NCBI GenBank assembly: GCA_030643345.1
Contig: DAOWMA010000124.1
Span: 1 to 6,582, forward strand
Source: Spirochaetaceae bacterium
GTDB lineage: Bacteria; Spirochaetota; Spirochaetia; B11-G9
DNA length: 6,582 nucleotides
Reading direction: 5' to 3'
Shown here one piece after another: positions 1-6,350 of the stretch (positions are counted from its first letter, which is position 1; each line of letters starts with the position of its first letter). The notes beneath the pieces are model-generated. The model worked only from the letters and a program-made list of their open reading frames with translations. It searched no databases and was not told the DNA's origin. Both the position numbers and the translations under genes were made by a program.

Positions 1-1981
1 GTTCGTTAAGGACATCATCATATTCCAGGAGATGTTTTCGTATTTCATAGTTCCTCTCTTCAACCCTGTTCTGAGCTCTCTCAATTGCTTTATTAATCAA
101 TGAGTGATGGAGTGGTTCTCCTGTATTCATCCCTGCTCTGGACATCAGGGACCGTAAACTGTCCCGGGCGAACAGCCGCATAAGCTCATCATCAAGGGAG
201 AGAAAAAAACGTGAAGTACCGGGATCTCCCTGTCTTCCCGAACGTCCTCTAAGCTGATTATCTATACGTCTGGATTCATGTCTTTCAGTTCCAAGAATGT
301 AGAGACCTCCAAGGTTTTTAATCTCTTCATAGTCTTTTTGCCAGTTTTCAGACTCAATTTTATATGCTGCTTTAAACTCTTCATCGGTTGCTTTTGTGCC
401 GCATCTTTTCCTTGCTCTAAAATCGGGGTTTCCTCCCAGCTTAATATCTGTTCCACGACCTGCCATATTTGTAGCTATGGTAATAGAACGTTTTGCACCT
501 GCTTCTGCAATTATATGGGCCTCTCTTTCATGGTTTTTTGCATTAAGAACTTCATGCTTAATACCTCTTTTAGAGAGTAACCTGGAAATATGTTCTGATT
601 TTTCGATAGAGACTGTTCCAACCAGAACAGGCTGTCCCCGATTATACTGCGCTTCTATTTCATCGCAAATTGCAGTGTATTTAAACTCTTCCGTAAGGTA
701 GATAACATCATTTTTATCAATTCTGGCTAAAGGACGGTTAGTAGGTATAACAACTACATCAAGATTATATATTTTAGCGAATTCCCTGGCCTCTGTATCA
801 GCTGTTCCTGTCATACCGGAGATCTTTGTGTACATACGGAAGAAATTCTGGAAGGTAATAGTAGCCAGTGTTCTGTTTCTTTTGGCAATTTTTATTCCCT
901 CTTTTGCTTCAATTGCCTGATGTAACCCTTCCGAATATCTTCTTCCATGAAGGACTCTCCCTGTAAACTCATCTACTATTTCAACAATACCATTCTGAAC
1001 AACATAATCAACATCAATATGAAAGAGATGATGCGCCTTCATTGCCTGGGTAAAGTAGTGAACAAATTCAAAATTCTCATCTTTATACAGGGATTCTGCA
1101 ATTACACCTGCCTGAATAAGTACTTCTTCGATCCTGTTCATCCCCTGTTCAGTAAAGGTAACTTTTTTAGATTTTTCATCTATTTGAAAATCACCATCAC
1201 TAATTTCGGGATAGTCTCCTGTTTCAGAATCTCTGGTGCACTCTTTCAGTTTAGAGACAAGTTTGTTTACATCGGAAAATTTTCTTGTGTTATCTTCTGC
1301 CTGGCCTGAAATAATCAGAGGAGTTCGTGCTTCATCGATAAGTATTGAATCAATTTCGTCGATAATACAGAAGTTATGATTTTTTTGGACCCTTCCCTCA
1401 TCAGACCAACGCATATTTTCTCTTAAATAATCAAATCCAAACTCATTATTGGTACCATAGGTTATATTGCAATCGTATGCTTTTTTTCTGGACTCGTTAT
1501 CCATGTTGGATAAGATAGTCCCTACAGTAACTCCAAGAAGGGTAAAAACAGGTCTCATCCACTCTGCATCCCTTTCTGCAAGATAATCATTAACTGTTAC
1601 TACATGAACTCCCAGACCTGATAAACAATTAAGATATGCTGCAGGTACACTTGAGAGGGTTTTCCCTTCACCTGTCTTCATCTCCATTATTCTTCCCTGA
1701 TGGAGAGAAATACCTCCCATAAGCTGTACATCGTAGTGGCGTTCACCAAGAGTTTTTCTTGACGCCTCCCTTACAAGTGCAAATGCTTCCGGCAGAATTT
1801 CATCCAGACTTTCACCTTTTATGTGCCGTTTTTTAAGTATTTCTGTCTGTTTGGGGAAATCATCAATAGAAAGCCCTAAAGCCCAGGGTTCCAGCTCATT
1901 AATTTTATGTACAAGCGGAAGTAGTTCTTTTAAATCTTTTTCGTGTTTGGATCCGAAAATTACGTTAATTAGTCCCGGCAT
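1..1981 (-). CDS. secA: Protein translocase subunit SecA (3' end beyond the left edge)
   Basis: SecA is the cytosolic ATPase that drives unfolded preproteins through the SecYEG channel. The frame is open for 660 codons to the left edge, roughly 70-75% of a usual 800-900-residue SecA. Visible motifs: Walker A GEGKT at residues 104-108, Walker B DEIDSILIDEAR from residue 208, the preprotein cross-linking domain between the two halves of the first nucleotide-binding domain, SGMTGTA at 388-394, TNMAGRGTD at 504-512, and the arginine-finger region GRSGRQGDPG around 579-588. The sequence stops at EYDDVLNE in the helical scaffold, so the C-terminal linker and any zinc-binding tail cannot be judged. 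The start at 1981 is supported by AGAGGA at 1991-1996, nine bases upstream. An acidic stretch after DEARTPLIISG (about residues 240-265) resembles what I recall of spirochaetal SecA. No frameshift or missing motif is seen. Confidence 0.97.
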   Translation of the reverse strand, partial: MPGLINVIFGSKHEKDLKELLPLVHKINELEPWALGLSIDDFPKQTEILKKRHIKGESLDEILPEAFALVREASRKTLGERHYDVQLMGGISLHQGRIMEMKTGEGKTLSSVPAAYLNCLSGLGVHVVTVNDYLAERDAEWMRPVFTLLGVTVGTILSNMDNESRKKAYDCNITYGTNNEFGFDYLRENMRWSDEGRVQKNHNFCIIDEIDSILIDEARTPLIISGQAEDNTRKFSDVNKLVSKLKECTRDSETGDYPEISDGDFQIDEKSKKVTFTEQGMNRIEEVLIQAGVIAESLYKDENFEFVHYFTQAMKAHHLFHIDVDYVVQNGIVEIVDEFTGRVLHGRRYSEGLHQAIEAKEGIKIAKRNRTLATITFQNFFRMYTKISGMTGTADTEAREFAKIYNLDVVVIPTNRPLARIDKNDVIYLTEEFKYTAICDEIEAQYNRGQPVLVGTVSIEKSEHISRLLSKRGIKHEVLNAKNHEREAHIIAEAGAKRSITIATNMAGRGTDIKLGGNPDFRARKRCGTKATDEEFKAAYKIESENWQKDYEEIKNLGGLYILGTERHESRRIDNQLRGRSGRQGDPGTSRFFLSLDDELMRLFARDSLRSLMSRAGMNTGEPLHHSLINKAIERAQNRVEERNYEIRKHLLEYDDVLNE

Positions 1982-2018
1982 TTATATTAGTCCTCTTAGT
2001 AAATGAAATTATCAACAT

Positions 2019-2047
2019 AATATACTGCCGATTACAGGAGAATTCAA
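2019..2047 (-). promoter_or_regulatory. Probable sigma-70-type promoter of secA
   Basis: On the minus strand TTGAAT (2042-2047) is followed after exactly 17 bases by TATATT (2019-2024). These match the TTGACA and TATAAT consensus at 4/6 and 5/6 positions. The expected transcription start near 2012 gives a leader of about 30 bases that contains the secA ribosome-binding site. This is inferred from sequence alone. Confidence 0.55.
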
Positions 2048-2050
2048 TAG

Positions 2051-2124
2051 TAGGGGCAGTCCCGCAGGATCGATTTATCGACCCTCGTGGCTGCACTTAC
2101 TTGAGGTTAGGGTGGCTGCCCCTT
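2051..2124. repeat. GC-rich multi-tier palindromic element between divergent promoters
   Basis: The arms AGGGGCAG (2052-2059) and CTGCCCCT (2116-2123) are perfect 8-bp inverted repeats. Pairing continues inward with the C run at 2061-2063 against G residues at 2110-2114, with one bulged T. Inside lie a second stem, GCAG (2064-2067) with CTGC (2091-2094), and a third, TCGAT (2070-2074) with ATCGA (2077-2081) across a two-base loop. The element is clearly more GC-rich than its surroundings. Both flanking genes point away from it, so it is not a terminator for either. It resembles dispersed REP- or MITE-type palindromes, but only one copy is visible here, so its repeat status is inferred. Confidence 0.5.
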
Positions 2125-2128
2125 CAGA

Positions 2129-2158
2129 TTGACATTACTAATCTCCAGCGGGTACTAT
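2129..2158 (+). promoter_or_regulatory. Probable promoter of the lipoprotein gene, possibly giving a leaderless mRNA
   Basis: A perfect -35 hexamer TTGACA (2129-2134) is followed after 18 bases by TACTAT (2153-2158), a 4/6 match to the -10 consensus that keeps the important first, second and last bases. Transcription would start about seven bases further on, at or within one or two bases of the ATG at 2164. No convincing Shine-Dalgarno sequence precedes that ATG, which agrees with leaderless initiation. Confidence 0.45.
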
Positions 2159-2163
2159 GAGTA

Positions 2164-3345
2164 ATGAAAAGCATTTTAGTAAGACTGCAAATTCCCATAT
2201 TGATTTTTTCTATACTTGTGCTGTTTTCCTGCAAAGGTGGTACAGGTATGGAAAGAGAGCTTCTGTTTGAGCTGTCTCTTGGAAAGGGAGAGGACCAGAT
2301 TGATCTTGTACAGATGCCTAATATTCCGTTTAATAAAAAAACAAGAATAGTAATGAAAGATGGGCTTATATATATTGGAAATGGTAATTCCAATAAGGTT
2401 ATGGAATTTAGCAGTTATGGAGATATACTCTCTCTTTTTTATAATCCCCATGAAAATCCGGTCCCTGTTCTGCTGACCAGTGTATCAGAGGATACCACTT
2501 CTTCTAATCGGAATGCCTACATTTTTAATTTTAGAAATACCGGTGAAATTGCAATAACAGAAAAAAATGATCTGCTCATTGAAGATACTGTACCGGATAA
2601 TCGTATAGATTATGACGAGAGTACAGAAACAATTTTAAACCGGATTGTACTTAGGTTTGATGGAGAAGGTGAATTTATCAATTTTTTAGGAAGAGAGGGG
2701 GTAGGAGGAACACCTTTCCCTTATATTGAAAAAATTGAAGTAAACAGCAAAGATGAAATTATTATTATTACAAGAACAAAAATTACATGGAATATTTACT
2801 GGTATTCCAATAATGGATCTCTTAAATATACTATTAGGGTCCCTCTTGATGATCTTCCTGTACCTCCCGGGGAGAATTCCATTCCTTCTCTTGAGACTAT
2901 TGTTTCCGGCAGGCAGGAAAATGCTATCTATCTTAAGGTTGATTACTACAATAAAGAAACCACTGATCACAATTATACTATGTCCTGTATCTGGGAATAT
3001 AATATCGATAGAGAAGAATATACAAAATTTATACGTATACCGGAACCGGACTTTGATGAAGGGGATGATATTCCAGGTTTTTTAGGTGTAAACAATGCGG
3101 GGTATTATTTCTTTATTGCACATGAAACCGGCAATACTTTCCAGATGATGGTTTTGGCAGATAACGGGGCAGTAGTGGCAAGAAGTGAATTAACAATGAT
3201 GGATGAAGAGATATCCTATAGAGATTTCTATCTCGATCAAAATGGTTTACTTGTGGCATTACTGGGAAAATATGACAGAGCAGAAATAGTATGGTGGAGA
3301 AGTGATAAGCTTTCGGGAGTTCAGAATGAAGATAGTCAGTTCTAA
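2164..3345 (+). CDS. Putative lipoprotein with beta-propeller-like repeats, function unknown
   Basis: The 393-residue product begins with a lipoprotein signal peptide: Lys2 and Arg7, a hydrophobic core at about 8-21, then L-F-S-C with the acylated cysteine at residue 23. After processing it would be anchored by lipid and face the periplasm or outer surface. The rest is rich in short beta strands, turns and acidic residues. Segments such as GLIYIGNGNSNKVMEF and LRFDGEGEFINFLGREG resemble blades of NHL/YncE-type beta-propellers, but I cannot name a family with confidence. The start at 2164 is chosen because it alone gives an intact signal peptide; it lacks a clear ribosome-binding site. An overlapping ATG at 2157 lies in another frame and stops after about 36 codons. 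The gene probably heads an operon with the membrane protein that follows. A substrate, partner or enzymatic role cannot be read from the sequence. Confidence 0.85.
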   Translation: MKSILVRLQIPILIFSILVLFSCKGGTGMERELLFELSLGKGEDQIDLVQMPNIPFNKKTRIVMKDGLIYIGNGNSNKVMEFSSYGDILSLFYNPHENPVPVLLTSVSEDTTSSNRNAYIFNFRNTGEIAITEKNDLLIEDTVPDNRIDYDESTETILNRIVLRFDGEGEFINFLGREGVGGTPFPYIEKIEVNSKDEIIIITRTKITWNIYWYSNNGSLKYTIRVPLDDLPVPPGENSIPSLETIVSGRQENAIYLKVDYYNKETTDHNYTMSCIWEYNIDREEYTKFIRIPEPDFDEGDDIPGFLGVNNAGYYFFIAHETGNTFQMMVLADNGAVVARSELTMMDEEISYRDFYLDQNGLLVALLGKYDRAEIVWWRSDKLSGVQNEDSQF

Positions 3346-3412
3346 TTCAATGGCAGAAGACCTTCTCCCTTTCATATCCGGTACGATAAATGAGGGTATA
3401 TCAGATGTCTGA
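3326..3412 (+). CDS. Possible 28-residue linking ORF between two envelope genes
   Basis: This short frame starts inside the end of the lipoprotein gene (20 bases before that gene's last base) and its TGA stop overlaps the start of the next gene, whose ATG is at 3405. It is preceded by GGGAG (3315-3319) at a six-base distance, a good Shine-Dalgarno site. The predicted product starts MKIVSSNSMAEDLLPF and ends GISDV; it has no signal peptide or membrane span, and I recognise no family. It could be a true small protein, a translational-coupling device that carries ribosomes to the next gene, or a chance frame. A shifted frame of the lipoprotein C-terminus is a further possibility. The short length leaves real doubt. 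Confidence 0.3.
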   Translation: MKIVSSNSMAEDLLPFISGTINEGISDV

Positions 3413-3911
3413 TAAGCACAGAATGGATTCGGATTATAATTATTATTTTAATCGGGAAGAGTATGAAAAAAGCAGATATAAAGAGCCATCAACTTTTAAA
3501 GGAGGGCCGTTTAGAAGGAATAAAACTCTACTGATTACACTGCTGGATATATCGATAATTGTACTGATAATTACGGTTGTGTTGCCTTTTGTAAGGAAAT
3601 CATACGAAGTCCCTGATTTAAACGGGTATAAAGTAAAGTTGACTAATTATTGTATGGAAGAAGATATTTATCTTAATCTGTTAATTACTAATAAGGCAAA
3701 GGATAAGGCTGAAGGGGCATTGCTGACCGATATAGAATTTCGAATGGAAAACAGTGATAGAAGTATCTATATAAATGATCTTCTGCCGCTGCCCGGGGAG
3801 TCTTTGACCTATAGAACCAGTTTTAAGGATGATGGATCAGAAACGGCCTCTGCAAAGGTGTCGATAAAGGGTGATTCGATTATACTTAATGTTAAGCTGA
3901 GCAGGAAATAA
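3405..3911 (+). CDS. Single-span membrane protein with a beta-rich exported domain, function unknown
   Basis: The 168-residue product has a charged, tyrosine-rich cytoplasmic N-terminus (residues 1-40, ending in GGPFRRNK), one transmembrane helix at about 41-63, then an RKS segment and a C-terminal domain of about 100 residues with alternating hydrophobic strands that suggests a small beta-sandwich. Positive charges lie on both sides of the helix, so orientation is a guess: N-terminus inside, C-terminal domain in the periplasm. The start at 3405 is preferred over the in-frame ATG at 3390 because GAGGG (3392-3396) stands eight bases before it, whereas that same sequence overlaps the 3390 codon. 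The start overlaps the stop of the 28-codon frame upstream, so translation may be coupled. Co-transcription with the lipoprotein gene is likely. I do not recognise the family. Confidence 0.75.
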   Translation: MSDKHRMDSDYNYYFNREEYEKSRYKEPSTFKGGPFRRNKTLLITLLDISIIVLIITVVLPFVRKSYEVPDLNGYKVKLTNYCMEEDIYLNLLITNKAKDKAEGALLTDIEFRMENSDRSIYINDLLPLPGESLTYRTSFKDDGSETASAKVSIKGDSIILNVKLSRK

Positions 3912-3922
3912 GATTCGCTCTC

Positions 3923-3951
3923 TTGACCTCTGGATTAATTTTCTTTATGTT
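3923..3951 (+). promoter_or_regulatory. Probable promoter of the four-helix membrane protein and Nudix pair
   Basis: TTGACC (3923-3928) is followed after 17 bases by TATGTT (3946-3951), matching the sigma-70 consensus at 5/6 and 4/6. A start near 3958 would leave a short leader containing GGGAG at 3964-3968. It lies in the 62-bp gap after the preceding gene. No hairpin terminator is seen in that gap, so read-through from upstream is also possible. Confidence 0.4.
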
Positions 3952-3973
3952 TTAGTCAGTAAAGGGAGTTATT

Positions 3974-4387
3974 ATGATACAATTCTATTTTCTTTCAATC
4001 TGTTTAAATATCATTGGTGGTCTGGTTATTGCCGCACCTCATTTTTCTGAACGTTTCCCCGGAATAACAGCTTTTCGAGGGTATATTTTTGAAAAAACCG
4101 GTCTTCGTATAGGATTAATTGCTGCTCTTTTTCTAATTGGAATTATGAAAATAATCAGTGTATACACAGGAGATGTAATTATTGTGGGGGACCTTTTTCC
4201 CGCTCTTACCCTTCTTATTTCAGGATTTACAATGTTGGTTGAATACATCTTTGAAAATAGCGAGTCAGAAAGTGGGTTCCTAAAAAAAATGGATGGTATT
4301 TTTGTAAAACATGCATCGATTACCGGAATATCAGCACTGGTTGCAGGTGCTCTCCATTTTATTTTTCCAACTGTCCTGTTTTTATAA
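3974..4387 (+). CDS. Four-helix integral membrane protein, function unknown
   Basis: The 137-residue product is almost wholly hydrophobic. Likely transmembrane helices lie at about residues 3-22, 43-63, 68-92 and 113-136. The loop between helices 1 and 2 contains HFSERFPG and RGYIFEKTG, and the loop between helices 3 and 4 is charged (NSESES, KKMDG). Glycines are frequent in the helices. No cofactor motif, transporter signature or catalytic residue cluster stands out, so no function is assigned; a small, lineage-specific inner-membrane protein is the plain reading. The start is supported by AAAGGGAG ending at 3968, five bases before the ATG. The stop is one base before the ATG of the Nudix gene, so the two are very probably co-transcribed and translationally coupled. 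Confidence 0.82.
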   Translation: MIQFYFLSICLNIIGGLVIAAPHFSERFPGITAFRGYIFEKTGLRIGLIAALFLIGIMKIISVYTGDVIIVGDLFPALTLLISGFTMLVEYIFENSESESGFLKKMDGIFVKHASITGISALVAGALHFIFPTVLFL

Positions 4388-4388
4388 A

Positions 4389-4781
4389 ATGGCAATTTCC
4401 ACTGCAGGTATAGCTGTAAAAGGTAATAAATTCCTGCTTGCATTAAGAAATCCCGGTACATCAATTGGTGAAAGCTGGGAGTTCCCGGGTGGTAAAGCGG
4501 AAAATGGAGAATCCCCTTCAGATGCATTGATCAGAGAATTCAGAGAAGAGTTAGACATAGAAATAAAAGTAGGAAAGAGAATATGCAGTGGAGATTTTGA
4601 AAACAACGGAAAGAAATACGAGATATATGGTTTTCTCATTGATATAAAATCAGAAAATTTTACCCTTACAGAACACAGCAGAACAGGATGGTTTGATCTA
4701 AATGAAATGACAGGTCTAAAGATGGCCGGTTCGGACAGTCAGATAGTCAGGTCCCTTAAATATTTGTACCCGCAGGAATAA
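4389..4781 (+). CDS. MutT-type Nudix hydrolase
   Basis: Nudix hydrolases cleave nucleoside diphosphates linked to another group, often damaged or non-canonical dNTPs, with a divalent metal. In this 130-residue protein the Nudix box is complete: G35, five residues, E41, seven residues, then REFREELDI (49-57), including the metal-binding E53 and E54. Asp replaces the usual Gly at residue 56, which occurs in MutT/NudG-like members. The preceding WEFPGGK (30-36) and the start AGIAVKGNKFLLALR fit the MutT/NudG group acting on nucleotides such as 8-oxo-dGTP or modified CTP, but the true substrate cannot be read from the motif. The ATG at 4389 is chosen because the family fold begins there; an in-frame ATG at 4311 would add residues encoded inside the upstream gene. 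No Shine-Dalgarno site precedes 4389, so translation probably depends on ribosomes ending at the stop two bases away. The last 26 bp overlap the end of glgC on the other strand. Confidence 0.93.
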   Translation: MAISTAGIAVKGNKFLLALRNPGTSIGESWEFPGGKAENGESPSDALIREFREELDIEIKVGKRICSGDFENNGKKYEIYGFLIDIKSENFTLTEHSRTGWFDLNEMTGLKMAGSDSQIVRSLKYLYPQE

Positions 4782-6036
4782 CGCCGTTTTTGGGAATAAC
4801 AATGATTCCATCAACTATCCAGTAGTTCTCATATTCCCCGTCTTTTCTTTCTTTATAATCGACTCCAATCCGGCAGCCGTCGCCAATTCTTGCATTAACA
4901 TCAATAATTGCTTTTTTAATCATTGACCCTCTGCCTATTCCAAGGTTTGGCAGGCCCCTTTTTCTATTATTATTTTTTTGAGATTCTGTTTCATAGTAAG
5001 TTGCACCCATACAGTAAACACTGTCAAGATTGGCTCCGGACTCAATAATAGTTCTTATACCAATTATTGTATTAACAATAGAAGCGTTGGTAATGATACT
5101 TCCTTCAGCTGCCAGGGACTGGGAAACTGTACAGAAATTCATCTTTGTAGCAGGCAAATGTCTTCTGTGAGTATATATGGGACGGTCTTCGTCATAAAAA
5201 TTAAATTTTGGTGTAAGGGATGCTATATCAAGATTCGATTCAAAAAAAGCCTTAATGGTCCCAATATCTTCCCAGAAACCGGTAAAAGGGTAAACGTTGA
5301 TATGCCGGTCTTTAATAGCTTTAGGAAGTATATCTTTTCCAAAATCCACCAGATCATTGTCCAGCAGCTCTTCCATGGTTTTTGCATTAAAAACATAGAT
5401 ACCCATAGAAGCCATAAACTCTTTATTGGGATCTACATTATTCATCCCTTTTACAAGAACCTGATCAAATTTTAAATCGGATATATCAACATCTGAGGCA
5501 GGTTTTTCCATGAAGGATATAGCTTTTCCTGTCTTGTCACACCGGACAATACCAAGACCTTCTGCATCTTTTCGTGTAACAGGAGTAGAAGCTATTGTAA
5601 CCTCAGCTTCGCTTTTTATATGATTATTTATCATATCCTCAACGTCCATTCTGTAGAGCTGGTCACCGGAAAGAATTACATAGTAGTCTGCCTGCTGCCC
5701 CCGGAAATGGTTCATGTTTTTTCTTACTGCATCTGCTGTTCCTTCATACCAGCTTGTATTTTCAAATGTCTGTTCTGCCGCAAGAATCTCTACAAAACCC
5801 TTGGTAAATACATCAAAAATATAGGTATTGGAAATATGGTTATGAAGGGAAGACGTATTAAACTGTGTTAAAACATAGATCTGTTTAAGGTCGGAATTTA
5901 TACAATTTGATATTGGAATATCAACCAGTCTGTATTTACCCCCAAACGGTACAGCGGGTTTTGCCCGTTCCTTTGTAAGTGGGTACAGACGTGTTCCTTT
6001 GCCGCCTCCAAGAACTATAGCTACAGTTTTGTCCAT
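4756..6036 (-). CDS. glgC: Glucose-1-phosphate adenylyltransferase (ADP-glucose pyrophosphorylase)
   Basis: GlgC makes ADP-glucose from ATP and glucose-1-phosphate, the committed and usually allosterically controlled step of bacterial glycogen synthesis in the cytosol. The 426-residue length is normal. The nucleotide-binding loop is LGGGKGTRLYPLTKERAKPA (9-28), followed by GGKYRLVDIPISNCINS (32-48). Other family marks are WYEGTADAVR (96-105), LSGDQLYRMD (122-131) with the likely catalytic Asp125, and FMEKP (175-179) with the glucose-1-phosphate-binding Lys178. The C-terminal part carries RPIYTHRRHLP and hexapeptide-like repeats of the left-handed beta-helix domain. The style (CINSD, EGTADAVR, YTHRRHLP) is closer to the cyanobacterial/plant branch than to E. 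coli. The start at 6036 is fixed by AAGGAG (6043-6048) six bases upstream; a TTG at 6084 in frame lies within the probable -35 box. Other glycogen genes are not next to it, and the effectors cannot be told from sequence. Confidence 0.97.
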   Translation of the reverse strand: MDKTVAIVLGGGKGTRLYPLTKERAKPAVPFGGKYRLVDIPISNCINSDLKQIYVLTQFNTSSLHNHISNTYIFDVFTKGFVEILAAEQTFENTSWYEGTADAVRKNMNHFRGQQADYYVILSGDQLYRMDVEDMINNHIKSEAEVTIASTPVTRKDAEGLGIVRCDKTGKAISFMEKPASDVDISDLKFDQVLVKGMNNVDPNKEFMASMGIYVFNAKTMEELLDNDLVDFGKDILPKAIKDRHINVYPFTGFWEDIGTIKAFFESNLDIASLTPKFNFYDEDRPIYTHRRHLPATKMNFCTVSQSLAAEGSIITNASIVNTIIGIRTIIESGANLDSVYCMGATYYETESQKNNNRKRGLPNLGIGRGSMIKKAIIDVNARIGDGCRIGVDYKERKDGEYENYWIVDGIIVIPKNGVIPAGTNI

Positions 6037-6055
6037 ACATTGCTCCTTATAAACA

Positions 6056-6084
6056 AGCCTAAGGTAGATATGGTCCGGGGTCAA
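6056..6084 (-). promoter_or_regulatory. Possible promoter of glgC
   Basis: On the minus strand TTGACC (6079-6084) is followed after 17 bases by TAGGCT (6056-6061). The -35 matches 5/6; the -10 only 3/6, though it keeps the first, second and last consensus bases. Transcription would begin near 6049, just ahead of the strong AAGGAG site, giving a very short leader of about 13 bases. An upstream promoter remains possible. Confidence 0.35.
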
Positions 6085-6337
6085 GGAAAATCTTTTTTAT
6101 CATAGCTTTTTGCGCTGTGTCATATTTTGAATTTTATAAGTAGCTCTTCTCTAATATCGGGCTACTACCTGGCGCAAAATAGCCAAGCAATCGTAAAAAT
6201 AGGCCACATCGCAAAAGCCGGTATCACTGTTACGGGGTGGGTGGTTGTCTCTGTTTCAGTCCGGAAAAACAGGCAATTTTATAAAATTTTATCAATTCAC
6301 TATATACTATACATTTGTCAAGTAGTATTATTGGAGT
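6085..6337. other. Non-coding region between glgC and the UmuD-like gene, with inverted repeats
   Basis: I see no convincing gene here. A 90-codon plus-strand frame (6127-6399) runs into the UmuD-like gene, has no ribosome-binding site and is judged spurious. The structure present is: TTTTGCGC (6108-6115) paired with GCGCAAAA (6172-6179), enclosing AGTAGC (6139-6144) with GCTACT (6161-6166); an imperfect 13-base palindrome GTATCACTGTTAC (6221-6233); and a perfect 14-bp AT palindrome AATTTTATAAAATT (6275-6288). The stretch from about 6155 to 6265 is richer in GC than the flanks. It could hold a small RNA, operators or the remnant of a repeat element. No known riboswitch consensus could be matched by eye. 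Confidence 0.4.
6279..6308 (+). promoter_or_regulatory. Weak candidate promoter of the UmuD-like gene
   Basis: TATACT (6303-6308) is a 5/6 match to the -10 consensus. The best -35 at a workable distance is TTATAA (6279-6284), only 4/6 and 18 bases away. It overlaps the AT palindrome at 6275-6288, which would suit a repressed promoter. No recognisable E. coli-type SOS box (CTGT, eight bases, ACAG) is seen. Confidence 0.22.
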
Positions 6338-6350
6338 ATGAAACGTACTC
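6334..6350. promoter_or_regulatory. Operator-like inverted repeat over the UmuD-like start codon
   Basis: GAGTA (6334-6338) and TACTC (6346-6350) form a perfect 5-bp inverted repeat with a seven-base spacer. The 17-bp site covers the ATG at 6338. Size and symmetry fit a dimeric repressor site, but short repeats arise by chance and no matching second site was found, so this is tentative. Confidence 0.2.

Noticed and set aside
2051..2124. The palindromic element as a rho-independent terminator.
   Set aside because: Both neighbouring genes read away from it and there is no trailing run of T on either side.
2157..2270. A roughly 36-codon frame from the ATG at 2157 as a leader peptide.
   Set aside because: It has no ribosome-binding site, overlaps the -10 box of the candidate promoter and would not be fully transcribed from it.
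4311..4388. A longer Nudix protein starting at the ATG at 4311.
   Set aside because: The added 26 residues are encoded within the membrane-protein gene in another frame and fall outside the Nudix fold.
4490..4560. Asp in place of Gly near the end of the Nudix box as a sign of an inactive enzyme.
   Set aside because: All metal-binding glutamates are present, and Asp or Asn at this position is seen in active MutT/NudG-like members.
6037..6084. A longer glgC starting at the TTG at 6084.
   Set aside because: The additional 16 residues precede the conserved GlgC N-terminus, the TTG lies in the probable -35 box, and the ATG at 6036 has an excellent AAGGAG site.
6171..6260. A possible riboswitch (c-di-GMP or cobalamin type) in the GC-richer part of the glgC upstream region.
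   Set aside because: Fragments such as GCAAAAGCC look suggestive, but the ordered consensus elements of these classes are absent on both strands.
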